NCBI RefSeq assembly: GCF_000025325.1
Contig: NC_013747.1
Coordinates: 107,944-171,943, forward strand
From: Haloterrigena turkmenica DSM 5511
Lineage (GTDB): Archaea; Halobacteriota; Halobacteria; Halobacteriales; Natrialbaceae
DNA length: 64,000 nucleotides
Direction of reading: 5' to 3'
Below are positions 17,639 through 26,595 of the stretch, piece after piece. Each line of letters begins with the position of its first letter. Position 1 is the stretch's first letter. The notes beneath the pieces are model-generated. The model did not search any database and was not told the origin of the DNA. It saw nothing but the letters and a program-made list of their open reading frames with translations. The translations under genes were made by a program, and so were the position numbers.

Positions 17639-18232
17639 ATGCGCTTTCGATCCGCCGCCGGCGAGGCCGACCAATCGACGCGTGAATCGCCACCGGACGC
17701 GACCGAATCCGCCTCGAGTACGTCGCCCCTTCGAACGTTCCTGTTCGTCGCCGCCGGGACCGCCGCCGTCGCGTACGTCCTCTCGCGACTCCGCTCGTCG
17801 GGCGACGGCGAGGGGGTCGACGCGTCGCTCGAGACGGTTCGCGATCGGACCGCGGCGGCCGTTCCGGACGCGGTCGAGGAGCGGGTTGCAGCGGCCGTTC
17901 CGACCGAGTCACAGCCGATCCCGATCGGCGGCCGTGAGTCCGAGGAGGACGACGCCGGCGGTGACGCCGAACCGATCGACGAGTCGGACGTCAACGCCGA
18001 TCTCGCCGACGAGCCGTCGCCTACCAAGGTCTCCTCGGGGACCAGCGAGGAGATTCAGGACAAACCGGCCGAACCGGGCGAGATGGCGGTCGACGAGGAT
18101 GTCGAGGAACTGGTCGACGACGTGGACGGCGAAGAAGCAGACGCTGACGAGTCTGAGACTGACGAATCAGACGCTGACGAATCGGATACTGACGAGTCGG
18201 CGACGGACGAATCGGACGTCGACGAGGAGTAG
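17639..18232 (+). CDS. Single-pass membrane protein with acidic tail
   Basis: The 197-residue protein starts MRFRSAAGEADQ. It has one membrane segment (LRTFLFVAAGTAAVAYVLSR, about residues 29-48) and a helical Val/Ala/Glu region. The end is a long acidic low-complexity tail with repeats of the type ESDADESDTDES. The layout suggests N-in or N-out anchoring with a soluble acidic domain; no catalytic motif is visible. The tail codons repeat GACGAGTCG-like units, so its length is probably variable between strains. Function unknown. Confidence 0.75.
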   Translation: MRFRSAAGEADQSTRESPPDATESASSTSPLRTFLFVAAGTAAVAYVLSRLRSSGDGEGVDASLETVRDRTAAAVPDAVEERVAAAVPTESQPIPIGGRESEEDDAGGDAEPIDESDVNADLADEPSPTKVSSGTSEEIQDKPAEPGEMAVDEDVEELVDDVDGEEADADESETDESDADESDTDESATDESDVDEE

Positions 18233-18297
18233 CGGTGCTCGCCGGTGTATCGAACGCACGGCGCGTGTTCTCCCCTCGGTCGAATCTGTGCGGGACG

Positions 18298-18344
18298 CTC
18301 GAGTCCCCGAATCGACGTCGGTATCACCCACTCGAGTCCCCGAA
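18298..18344 (+). repeat. Short direct repeat upstream of lhr
   Basis: CTCGAGTCCCCGAA occurs at 18298-18311 and again at 18331-18344, 33 bp apart, within the 219-bp gap before the helicase gene. It could be a tandem operator or a chance of CTCGAG-rich DNA. Confidence 0.4.
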
Positions 18345-18402
18345 CCGAGTCTCGAACACTCGCGCTCGAATCCCTCGATCGGCCGTCCGAACGCCAGCCG
18401 GT

Positions 18403-18421
18403 CCTACCGGGAACGTGGTGC
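18403..18421 (+). repeat. Origin-box-like sequence before lhr
   Basis: CCTACCGGGAACGTGGTGC differs from the origin-1 box (TTCACCGGAAACGTGGTGT) at only a few positions and keeps the AACGTGGTG half exactly. It lies about 30 bp before the helicase start codon, overlapping the expected promoter. Confidence 0.4.
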
Positions 18422-18451
18422 TTATCCGGTTCTCGCCCATAGCGCGCAGTG

Positions 18452-21292
18452 ATGAGTGAGGGCGACGTCGCGGCGTTTACGCACCTCGGACCGACCGTTC
18501 GCGGGGCGCTGTCCGAACGCGGCTTCTCGACGCCGACGGCACCGCAGCGACTGGCGATTCCGCCGCTGTCGGCCGGCCAGCACACGCTCGTGATCGCACC
18601 GACCGGGAGCGGCAAGACCGAGACGGCGATGTTGCCCGTTTTCGACCATCTGGTTGCGGATGACGGACCGCCAGAGGGGTTCGGAGCGCTCTATATCACC
18701 CCGCTGCGGGCGCTCAACCGCGACATGCGCGAACGCCTCGAGTGGTGGGGCGAGTACTTAGATCTCGAGGTGGACGTCCGCCACGGCGACACCACGCAGT
18801 ATCAGCGGGGCAAACAGGCCGAGGATCCGCCGGACGTCCTGGTCACGACGCCGGAAACCGTCCAAGCGATGCTGACCGGCGAGCGTCTGCGCGAGGCGTT
18901 GCAGGACGTCTCCCACGTCGTGATCGACGAGGTGCACGAACTCGCGGCCTCCAAGCGAGGGGCACAGCTGGCGATCGGCCTCGAGCGCCTGCACGATCTG
19001 GCGGGCGACATGCAGCGGATCGGCCTCTCGGCCACGGTGGGCGATCCGGGGGAGGTCGGGCAGTTCCTGACCGGCGGCCGGCCCTGCGAGATCCGGGAGA
19101 TCGACGTCGGCAGCAACGTCGACGTCGCCGTCCGTAATCCGGAGATCACTGCGGAGGACGAGCGGCTCGCGGGCGAACTGATGACCGAGCCGGACACGGC
19201 CAGCCACGTCCGGCTGATCCGCGATATCGTCGCCGAGAACGAGTCGACCCTGATCTTCGTCAACACGCGCCAAACTGCGGAGGCGCTGGGATCGCGGTTC
19301 AACGAACTCGACCTCCCGATCGGCGTCCACCACGGCTCGCTCTCGAAGGAGGCCCGCATCGAGGTCGAGGACCGGTTCAAAGCGGGCGAGCTCGACGGTC
19401 TGCTCTGTACGTCTTCGATGGAGCTGGGGATCGACGTCGGCCGGGTCGACCACGTCGTCCAGTACAAGAGCCCGCGGCAAGTGACGCGATTGCTGCAGCG
19501 AATCGGACGAGCGGGGCACCGGCAGGACGAGGTCTCGAGCGGCACCATCGTCACGACCCGGCCGGACGACACGTTCGAGGCGCTTTCGATCGCTCGCCGC
19601 GCCCGCGACGGCGAGGTCGAACCGGCCGCGATCCACGAGGGGAGCCTGGACGTCGTGGCCAACCAGCTTCCGGGGATCGTCCAGAGCCGCGGCGACACCC
19701 GCTTTCGGGAGGCTTACGAGACGATCACGCGCGCGTATCCGTTCCGCGACGTGCCCGAGGAGACGGTCCGCGAGGTCGCCTCGGAGCTCCACCGCAACCG
19801 AATCATCTGGTTCGACGAGGGAGAGGACTGCCTCGAGACCACCGGCGGCACCTGGCAGTACGTCTACTCGAACCTCTCGATGATCCCCGACGAGGAGACC
19901 TACGAGGTCCACGACATCGCCTCGAGCCAGCAGATCGGGACCCTAGACGAGCGGTTCGTGGTCAACTTCGCCCAGCCGGGCGAGGTCTTCATCCAGCGCG
20001 GCGAGATGTGGCGCATCGCCGAGATCGACGACGAAGAGGCCCGCGTGAAGGTGAGTCCGATCGAGGATCCCGCCGGCGAGGTGCCGTCGTGGATCGGTCA
20101 GGAAATCCCCGTCCCCGCTGCGGTGGCGGGCGAAGTGGGGGAGATTCGGGCCGTCGCGGAGCCGCAGCTGTCGGCGGGGGCGGACGCCGCCGCGGTCGGC
20201 CGCGAGCTGGCCCATCGGTATCCGGGCGACGAGTACACGCTGACCGAGGCCTGCGAGCAACTCGAGCGTCAGGTCGACGCGGAGACGCCGATGCCGACGG
20301 CGGATCGGCTCGTCCTCGAGCGACGGGGTCGGACCGTCGTCCTGAACGCGCCCTTCGGGCACACGGCCAACGAGACGCTCGGTCGCGTGCTCTCCTCGCT
20401 GCTCGGCCAGCAGGCGGGCTCTTCCGTGGGGCTGGAGACCGACCCCTACCGGATCGAACTCGAGGTGCCGAACTCGGTCGCGACCAGCGACATTCTGGCG
20501 GTGCTCGAGGAGACCGATCCCGGCCACGTCGAGGCGATCGTCGAACTCGGACTGAAGAACTCTGACGCGCTGGCCTTCCGGCTGGCGCAGGTCTCGGCGA
20601 AGTTCGGCGCGCTCAAGCGCTGGCAGAGCAACGGTTCCGGTCGGCTCTCGAACGAACGACTGCTCGCGGCCTTGGAGGACACGCCGATGTACCAGGAGTC
20701 GATCCGCGAGGTGTTCCACGAAGATCTGGACGTCGAGCGGGCGAGCGCGGTCCTCGAGGGGATCCAGTCGGGCGAGATCGAACTGGTGACCCACCGCGGT
20801 CGGACGCCGGTCGGGCAGGGCGGCCGCTCGTCGGGCGGGAAGGAGCTGCTGGCGCCGGAGAACGCCGACGCGAGCGTCATCAACACGGTCCGCGAGCGCC
20901 TGCAGAACGACCGGATCATCCTGCTGTGTACCCACTGCAAGGAGTGGAAGGCGAAGACGAAGGTCCGCCGCGTGGCCGACCAGCCCGAGTGCGGCGAGTG
21001 CGGCTCGACCCGGATCGCGGCGCTGAACCCGTGGGCCGACGAGGTCGTCGACGCGGTTCGCGCCGCGGAGAAAGACGAGGAACAGGAGAAGATGACCGAG
21101 CGCGCCTATCGGAGCGCGAGTCTCGTCCAGAGCCACGGGAGGCAGGCCGTCATCGCGATGGCGGCCCGCGGCGTCGGTCCGCACAACGCCGCCCAGATCA
21201 TCAACAAACTCCGAGAGGACGAGGACGAGTTCTACCGCGACATCCTCTCGAAGGAACGCGAGTACGCGCGCACGCAGTCGTTCTGGGACTGA
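18452..21292 (+). CDS. lhr: Lhr-type superfamily 2 DNA helicase
   Basis: The 946-residue ATP-dependent helicase has motif I PTGSGKTETAMLP near residue 50, motif II VVIDEVHELAAS (DEVH box), motif III GLSATVGD, motif V SSMELGIDVGRVD and motif VI QRIGRAGHRQ. A long C-terminal region after about 430 carries the Lhr-specific winged helix and Domain 4. A late zinc knuckle reads LLCTHCKEWKAKTK and PECGECGSTRI. Lhr helicases unwind 3'-tailed DNA and DNA-RNA hybrids and are linked to replication-coupled repair. ATG 18452 is used; a GTG one codon earlier is possible. It stands as a single gene. Confidence 0.92.
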   Translation: MSEGDVAAFTHLGPTVRGALSERGFSTPTAPQRLAIPPLSAGQHTLVIAPTGSGKTETAMLPVFDHLVADDGPPEGFGALYITPLRALNRDMRERLEWWGEYLDLEVDVRHGDTTQYQRGKQAEDPPDVLVTTPETVQAMLTGERLREALQDVSHVVIDEVHELAASKRGAQLAIGLERLHDLAGDMQRIGLSATVGDPGEVGQFLTGGRPCEIREIDVGSNVDVAVRNPEITAEDERLAGELMTEPDTASHVRLIRDIVAENESTLIFVNTRQTAEALGSRFNELDLPIGVHHGSLSKEARIEVEDRFKAGELDGLLCTSSMELGIDVGRVDHVVQYKSPRQVTRLLQRIGRAGHRQDEVSSGTIVTTRPDDTFEALSIARRARDGEVEPAAIHEGSLDVVANQLPGIVQSRGDTRFREAYETITRAYPFRDVPEETVREVASELHRNRIIWFDEGEDCLETTGGTWQYVYSNLSMIPDEETYEVHDIASSQQIGTLDERFVVNFAQPGEVFIQRGEMWRIAEIDDEEARVKVSPIEDPAGEVPSWIGQEIPVPAAVAGEVGEIRAVAEPQLSAGADAAAVGRELAHRYPGDEYTLTEACEQLERQVDAETPMPTADRLVLERRGRTVVLNAPFGHTANETLGRVLSSLLGQQAGSSVGLETDPYRIELEVPNSVATSDILAVLEETDPGHVEAIVELGLKNSDALAFRLAQVSAKFGALKRWQSNGSGRLSNERLLAALEDTPMYQESIREVFHEDLDVERASAVLEGIQSGEIELVTHRGRTPVGQGGRSSGGKELLAPENADASVINTVRERLQNDRIILLCTHCKEWKAKTKVRRVADQPECGECGSTRIAALNPWADEVVDAVRAAEKDEEQEKMTERAYRSASLVQSHGRQAVIAMAARGVGPHNAAQIINKLREDEDEFYRDILSKEREYARTQSFWD

Positions 21293-21450
21293 GCCGGATC
21301 TCGACCGTCACTCGTTGGAAGCGGTGCGCTCGAGCCGCATTGGATTGATATTCCTGATCTTCCGTTTCGGAAGCGAAGAAGTTATATTTCCGACGAGCCG
21401 GCGATCTCGCGAACCCAGCCCTTATTATCTGGACCGGCCAATGACGGGCA

Positions 21451-23547
21451 ATGGAATCGGGTCCTCCGTCGGCGCCCTCTGCCGGGAATACGGACTCTCA
21501 GTCGTCCGCGAGCGAGTTCGGCACCGGAGCGTTGCTCGCCGCAGCGGATGTCGCCGCCTTTCGCGTCGGAGCGGACGGAACGATCGCCGCGGTCAACGAC
21601 GCCTTCGCGTCGCTGACCGGCCACGACCGCTCGGAACTGCTCGGAACGCCGTTTTCGGAGCTCACGGCGGCCGACGATCCGACGCTCGAGTCGCTCGTTG
21701 ACGAGGCTGCCGGGGCGGGCCCGCTCTCGGCGCAGGTCTCGATCCGAACGAACGCGGAGACGTCGATCGCCGTCGACGTCCACCTCGAGGTTCGCGAGAC
21801 CGACGACGGGCCCCGGCTCGCCGGGGTCGTCAACCGGCGGCCGACTTCCACGGAGTCGGTTTCCGACTCGGATCTCACCTACGGTCGGACGTTCGAGGCG
21901 CTGGCTAACGCGCTCCCGGACGGCATCATCGTCCTCGATACGAACAGCGACGTCCAGTACGCTAACCCCGCCGTCGAACGGATTCTCGGCCACGCCCCGG
22001 ACGAACTCGTCGGCTCGAGCAAGGTCAACATCATCCCGCCGCGCCTGCGCCAGGCCCACCTCGACGCCCTGCAGAACTACCTCGAGACCGGCGAGCGGAA
22101 CTTAAACTGGACCTACGTGGAGCTGCCCGGACAGCACAAGTCGGGCCACGAGGTCCCGTTGGGCGTCTCGCTCAACGACTTCACCTACGACGGCGACCGC
22201 TACTTCGTCGGGCTCTTCCGGGACATATCGCCGCGAAAGGAGGCCGAACGGACGCTCAAGGCCAAGGTCGCCCAGCTCGAGTCGATCGCCTACCTCGGCC
22301 GCCACGCGCTCGAGGAGGGCGACGCCGACGACCTCCTCGAGAAGGCGACCGAACTGGCCAGCGCGGCCCTCGAGGTCGACTGCTGCGTCGCCTTCGAGTA
22401 CGACAGCATCGGAACCGCCCCCGGGACGGTCGGATCGGGCGCTCCGACGGCCGACGTCGGCATCCGGATGGCCGGCTCGGACGGCGACGCGTTTCGGGTT
22501 CGCGCGACCACCGATTGCGACGAGGCCGTGCTCGAACGCGAGTGCGAGCGATCGGCGTCGACCGAGTCGCTGGCCGGCGCCACGCTCGCGTCGGACGAGC
22601 CGATCGTCGTCGAAGACGTCGCGACCGACGACCGGATCGACGCGCCCCACCTGTCCGACGAGGGGATCCACAGCGGGCTCGGCGTGACGATCGGTCCGAT
22701 CACCGACCCGTGGGGGGTCCTCGTCGCCTACGACGGCCGGGACGGGGAGTTCGCCGACCACGACGTCGACTTCCTCGAGAGCGCCGCGACGATCATCGCG
22801 ACCGCGCTCGAACGCCAGGCGTACGAACGCCAACTGAGCGAGACGGTCGACGAACTCGAGGCCTCGAACGAGCGCTTGGAGCAGTTCGCCTACGCGGCCA
22901 GTCACGACCTCCAAGAGCCCCTGCGGATGGTCTCGAGCTATCTGGGCTTGGTCGAGAGTCGGTACGCCGACGAGCTCGACGACGACGCGATGGAGTTCAT
23001 CGAGTTCGCCGTCGACGGCGCCGATCGGATGCGCGAGATGATCGACGGCCTGCTCGAGTACTCCCGGATCGACACGCAGGGTGAACCGTTCGAGCCCGTC
23101 GATCTCGAGACCGTTCTCGAGGACGTCCTGACGGACCTGCAGATGATGCTCGAGGAGTCCGACGCCGAGATCACCGCCGAATCGCTGCCGACCGTCCGCG
23201 GCGATCCCACGCAGCTCCGGCAGTTACTGCAGAACCTGCTGTCGAACGCGATCGAGTACTCGGGGGACGAGCCGCCGCGGGTGCACCTCGAGGCCGAACG
23301 GTGTGGCCGAACGTGGCGGGTCTCGGTCGAAGATGAGGGCATCGGGATCGATCCCGAGGACGCCGACCGGATCTTTCAGGTGTTCCAGCGCCTGCACAGC
23401 CGTGAAGAGTACGACGGCACCGGCATCGGGCTGGCGCTCTGCCGGCGCATCGTCGAGCGCCACGGCGGCGATATCTGGGTCGACTGCGAATCCGGCGAGG
23501 GAGCGACGTTCTCGTTTACGCTGCCTCGAGCCAACGCGGACGCGTAG
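21451..23547 (+). CDS. PAS-PAS-GAF sensor histidine kinase
   Basis: The 698-residue soluble kinase has PAS domains at about 30-130 and 146-265, and GAF at about 275-455. The dimerisation/phosphoacceptor helix contains YAASHDLQEPLRMV with His485, and the ATPase domain spans about 580-695. The N box is NLLSNAIEYS, the G1 box DEGIGI and the G2 box GTGIGLALC. With no membrane segment it must sense an internal signal such as redox state, light or a ligand. No response regulator is adjacent; the stand-alone receiver at 26596-27006 is a possible partner. The subfamily is the bacteriophytochrome-like kinases common in haloarchaea. Confidence 0.92.
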   Translation: MESGPPSAPSAGNTDSQSSASEFGTGALLAAADVAAFRVGADGTIAAVNDAFASLTGHDRSELLGTPFSELTAADDPTLESLVDEAAGAGPLSAQVSIRTNAETSIAVDVHLEVRETDDGPRLAGVVNRRPTSTESVSDSDLTYGRTFEALANALPDGIIVLDTNSDVQYANPAVERILGHAPDELVGSSKVNIIPPRLRQAHLDALQNYLETGERNLNWTYVELPGQHKSGHEVPLGVSLNDFTYDGDRYFVGLFRDISPRKEAERTLKAKVAQLESIAYLGRHALEEGDADDLLEKATELASAALEVDCCVAFEYDSIGTAPGTVGSGAPTADVGIRMAGSDGDAFRVRATTDCDEAVLERECERSASTESLAGATLASDEPIVVEDVATDDRIDAPHLSDEGIHSGLGVTIGPITDPWGVLVAYDGRDGEFADHDVDFLESAATIIATALERQAYERQLSETVDELEASNERLEQFAYAASHDLQEPLRMVSSYLGLVESRYADELDDDAMEFIEFAVDGADRMREMIDGLLEYSRIDTQGEPFEPVDLETVLEDVLTDLQMMLEESDAEITAESLPTVRGDPTQLRQLLQNLLSNAIEYSGDEPPRVHLEAERCGRTWRVSVEDEGIGIDPEDADRIFQVFQRLHSREEYDGTGIGLALCRRIVERHGGDIWVDCESGEGATFSFTLPRANADA

Positions 23548-23675
23548 CGTCGGCGGTCGGCCGCCGGCGATCGGTTCTCGGCGATCGACTGTCGGCCGCT
23601 ATCGGCGCTCGGAATCGGCGAGCAGCCGCCGCTGACACCGTAACGGCCATACGAATCGACCGCGTTGATTTCGGT

Positions 23676-24449
23676 ATGAACTTCGCTCCGGGGGCCTGGA
23701 AGTACGCGATTCCGGCCTTGCTCGCCGCGCCGTTCGCGCTGCTGTTCAGCGCGACGGTGAGCCTCATCGCCCTCGCGGTGGGGGCCGGCACGCTCGCGTT
23801 CTTCCGCGATCCCGACCGCACCCCGCCGCCGACGGGCGTCGTCTCGCCGGCCGACGGGACCGTTTCCGTCCTCCGCGAGGAGGGCGACCGGGTCCGACTC
23901 GGCGTCTTCATGAACGTCTGGCACGTCCACGTCGTCCGCTCGCCGTTCGACGCGTCGGTGATCGACCTCGAGCACGTCTCCGGCGCGAACCGGCCGGCGT
24001 TCTCGAAGGAGTCCGACCGCAACGAGCGGGTCCACGTTCGCTGTGAGACCGAGTCGTCGAACCTGCCCGAGTCCGAAGCCGGCGCCGATCTCGAGGACGC
24101 GGACGCCGAGGACCCCCACTCGAGGCCCGACGAACCGGCCTTCGACGCCCAAGTGACGCTGATCGCCGGCGCGTTCGCCCGCCGGATCTTCCCCTACGTC
24201 GAGCCCGGCGACGACCTCGAGCGCGGCGAGCGGCTCGGTCACATCGCCTTCGGGAGTCGGGTCGACGTGCTGTTTCCGCCCGAGGTGGACCTCGAGGATA
24301 TTTCGGTGGAGAACGGTGACTCGATGACGGCTGGAGAGACGGTGGTGCTCGAGAGCGGGGCATCGCTCGGTGGCGAGATCGATCTCGGGGCTGGATCTGA
24401 TATCGGGAGCGGACTCGAGGACGAGGGTGGCGACGAGTCGCCCGCTTAG
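23676..24449 (+). CDS. asd: Phosphatidylserine/archaetidylserine decarboxylase
   Basis: The 257-residue membrane-associated enzyme would decarboxylate archaetidylserine to archaetidylethanolamine. Two N-terminal hydrophobic segments (AIPALLAAPFALLFSATVSL) precede the catalytic core SPADGTVSVLREEGDRVRLG and FMNVWHVHVVRSPFD. The self-cleavage site is at HIAFGSRVDVLFP, with Gly-Ser and Ser194 becoming the pyruvoyl group. An acidic insert (about residues 125-150) and an acidic C-terminal tail are extra to bacterial enzymes. The short length fits the PSD-A type of archaea. No synthase neighbour is seen. Confidence 0.88.
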   Translation: MNFAPGAWKYAIPALLAAPFALLFSATVSLIALAVGAGTLAFFRDPDRTPPPTGVVSPADGTVSVLREEGDRVRLGVFMNVWHVHVVRSPFDASVIDLEHVSGANRPAFSKESDRNERVHVRCETESSNLPESEAGADLEDADAEDPHSRPDEPAFDAQVTLIAGAFARRIFPYVEPGDDLERGERLGHIAFGSRVDVLFPPEVDLEDISVENGDSMTAGETVVLESGASLGGEIDLGAGSDIGSGLEDEGGDESPA

Positions 24450-24460
24450 GGTCTGCTGCG

Positions 24461-25264
24461 CTATTCCGTTGGATTGATTCGCTGGTTTTCCCGTGTCACT
24501 CGATCGAACTCCTCGAGATATGCGACTCGATCCCGGATCTCGGCGACGGCGAGTTCGAGATCGCCTGCTAGCTCGTCGATCGTTTTCGGTTCATCGAGCG
24601 CTTGGAGTACTTCGAGCCCGCGGTAGTACCGGGTCGTCAGTTCGCGGACGCGATCCTCGATCGGCGTAGTGACTCCGTATCGTTCGTCGAGATCGACCAG
24701 CGCGTCGTTCGCGAACGTAGCGAACCGGTCGTCGCCGAGCCGGTCGATTTGCGCCTCGAGCTCGGTGCTGACGACGCCGTAGTCGAGGCCGGTTTGCACT
24801 AGCGTATTCATGTCCCCGATGTCGTCGTCGCGGCCGGCGATCAGCTTGAACAGAAAGATATCCTCGCTACTGACGAGGCGGACGGTCAACGGCTCCGTCT
24901 CGAGGAACGGCTCGCTGCGGTCGACCATTCCCTCGGTCAGCACGAGCTTGTTCGCGACCTGCTGGTTGAAGATATCGAGGCGACAGCCGTCGTCGTTCTC
25001 GACGCAACTCGTCGCGCCGAGCGCCCGGTAGTCGGAATCCAGCGACTGCACCTCCGAATACTCGAGCTCCATCAGCACGGCCCAGAACTGGCCGTACGCA
25101 TCGCCGTCGGGGACGACGAGGTCGATATCCTTCGTTGCGGCCTTCAGATCGCGGAGCGACATCGCGCCGCCGCCGATCAGGTAGACGGTGAGCGGATCCG
25201 ACAGTCCGTCGGCGATCCGCTGAAACTCGCCTTCGATGTACTCACGTCCGAACGTCGGTCTCAT
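24461..25264 (-). CDS. Nucleotidyltransferase-like protein, AbiEii/DUF6036 type
   Basis: The 267-residue protein has a polymerase-beta-type nucleotidyltransferase site: YLIGGGAMSLRDLKAATKDI followed by DLVV, with Gly31-33, Asp46 and Asp48. A third acidic residue is Asp97 in CRLDIF. A conserved Lys140 lies in SSEDIFLFKLIAGRDDDIGD, a pattern shared with AbiEii toxins. The C-terminus is helical. AbiEii proteins block growth by modifying RNA or another target, and are held off transcriptionally by AbiEi. The ATG overlaps the stop of the preceding regulator (ATGA), so the two form an operon. Toxin activity is inferred, not shown. A longer upstream frame is a shadow. Confidence 0.75.
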   Translation of the reverse strand: MRPTFGREYIEGEFQRIADGLSDPLTVYLIGGGAMSLRDLKAATKDIDLVVPDGDAYGQFWAVLMELEYSEVQSLDSDYRALGATSCVENDDGCRLDIFNQQVANKLVLTEGMVDRSEPFLETEPLTVRLVSSEDIFLFKLIAGRDDDIGDMNTLVQTGLDYGVVSTELEAQIDRLGDDRFATFANDALVDLDERYGVTTPIEDRVRELTTRYYRGLEVLQALDEPKTIDELAGDLELAVAEIRDRVAYLEEFDRVTRENQRINPTE

Positions 25265-26187
25265 GCGGAGAGCGTCACCTCGTAGTCCGCCGCCAGCTCC
25301 CGGAACTCGGACCACTCCGGGAGGTGGGCGTTCCTGACATCGCCGCCGGTCTCGAGATACCGATGCAGGGCATCGATTTCGTCCTCGAGTCCGTACGTCG
25401 CCGCTCGCTCCCGGAGGTCGTCCTCGTCGACGTCGACGCGACTGAGCAGGAGCAGACAATAGGACCGGTGACGGGTGTCGTCGTCGATCAGGAGCGTGTG
25501 ACAGCACAGGTCCGCCGGCGGAATCGATTCCAGACCTTCGGAGTAGAAGTAGTAGCGTCGGTTGGGCAGCAGGAACTGGAGGCCGAAGGCCGCGAATCGT
25601 GCGAGGCCAGTCTCGTGAAAGCCGTCGGCGTCGACCTCCGTCGCGGTCTGGGCCAGGAACTCGTCGTGATCTTCCCAGAGAATCGTCCCGCTCGGCGCGA
25701 CCGCCTCGAGTCGCTGTCGATGGAGGTGGTGGACGAGTGCGCGAGCAAACTCGTGGAGCCGATCGAAGTCGCCGTTGAAACCGTAGCGCCCGTCGTCGGT
25801 GCCGACGATCCCACGGTCCCGGAGGCTCCCGAGTACGCGATTGACGGTATTCCGGTAGTTGTCGCTTCGCTCAGCGATGTCGGCGACCGTTCGCGGTCGA
25901 TCGAGGTAGTAGCACGCTTCGAGGGTCTTCCCGGTCAGTAGCTCGGGGAAGTCGACGTGGGAATACTGCCGGACGAGATCGCGGTACGTCTCGACAGCCC
26001 GGGAATCGGAAGGCCGGACTCGCTTTCGGCGACCGTCGCGGTCCGTATAGAGCAGGTTCTTCGCGGCGAGGTCCGCCACGACGCGGGAGACGTAACTCTC
26101 GCTGTACTCGAGTCTATTCGCGAGATCGGCGATCGTGTCGCCTCGTTCGATCGTGGCGAGAACCTCGAGTTCGCTGCTCCGGAGCAC
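25261..26187 (-). CDS. Two-winged-helix regulator, AbiEi-like
   Basis: The 308-residue protein begins at GTG 26187 as MLRSSELEVLATIERGD. A first winged helix spans residues 1-60 (LANRLEYSESYVSRVVADLA) and a second lies near 95-140 (IAERSDNYRNTVNRVLGSLR). About 170 residues of unclear fold follow. A TATA box at 26212-26219 would start transcription at or next to this GTG, giving a leaderless message; the GTG five codons earlier is therefore disfavoured. Its stop overlaps the nucleotidyltransferase start. By analogy with AbiEi it would repress its own operon. The second-domain region has no recognised enzyme motif. Confidence 0.75.
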   Translation of the reverse strand: MLRSSELEVLATIERGDTIADLANRLEYSESYVSRVVADLAAKNLLYTDRDGRRKRVRPSDSRAVETYRDLVRQYSHVDFPELLTGKTLEACYYLDRPRTVADIAERSDNYRNTVNRVLGSLRDRGIVGTDDGRYGFNGDFDRLHEFARALVHHLHRQRLEAVAPSGTILWEDHDEFLAQTATEVDADGFHETGLARFAAFGLQFLLPNRRYYFYSEGLESIPPADLCCHTLLIDDDTRHRSYCLLLLSRVDVDEDDLRERAATYGLEDEIDALHRYLETGGDVRNAHLPEWSEFRELAADYEVTLSA

Positions 26188-26211
26188 GGTGTAACATAAC
26201 ACGAATAGTAC

Positions 26212-26219
26212 TTATAAAG
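26212..26219 (-). promoter_or_regulatory. TATA box of the AbiE-like operon
   Basis: CTTTATAAGT on the minus strand centres about 28 bp before GTG 26187, the normal TATA-to-start distance for a leaderless archaeal transcript. No Shine-Dalgarno is present before the start. Confidence 0.6.
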
Positions 26220-26306
26220 CGGTTTCGAGAAATGTTACAGGCGCGATTCGCTGCTATCTCCCGCAGCGCAAACGACGACGGAGCATCAATACGGGGACCC
26301 CAACGT

Positions 26307-26546
26307 ATGGGTTCTGCAGGTGGGCAGATCCGCGTCAGCCAACGGGTGCGACGCGACCTCGAGCGCCGAACACGAGCGATCGAGCGTCACACCGACCTCC
26401 TCGAGCGAGTGCCGGACGACACCGAGTCCGAGTTCGACGACGGGTTCGGGACCCTCGCGGACGAGCAGGCCGATCGTCTCCGTGAGCAGCGCGAGACGGA
26501 CGAGCAGCAGCGGCGCGAACGGATGCGACGGCTCGGCGACTCGTGA
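26307..26546 (+). CDS. Small charged protein with ribbon-helix-helix-like start
   Basis: The 79-residue product MGSAGGQIRVSQRVRRDLER continues as a highly charged helical protein (ERHTDLLERVPDD, then QADRLREQRETDEQQRRERM). The opening IRVSQRVRRDLERR resembles the beta strand and first helix of VapB-type antitoxins, but no glycine turn or second helix is clear. It is divergent from the AbiE-like operon and convergent with a receiver gene. Function unknown; a DNA-binding role is a guess. Confidence 0.55.
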   Translation: MGSAGGQIRVSQRVRRDLERRTRAIERHTDLLERVPDDTESEFDDGFGTLADEQADRLREQRETDEQQRRERMRRLGDS

Positions 26547-26595
26547 CAGAGTCGTCGTCGATCGCCGTCGCGGTCCCGGCGAGGAAGTCGTCGTA

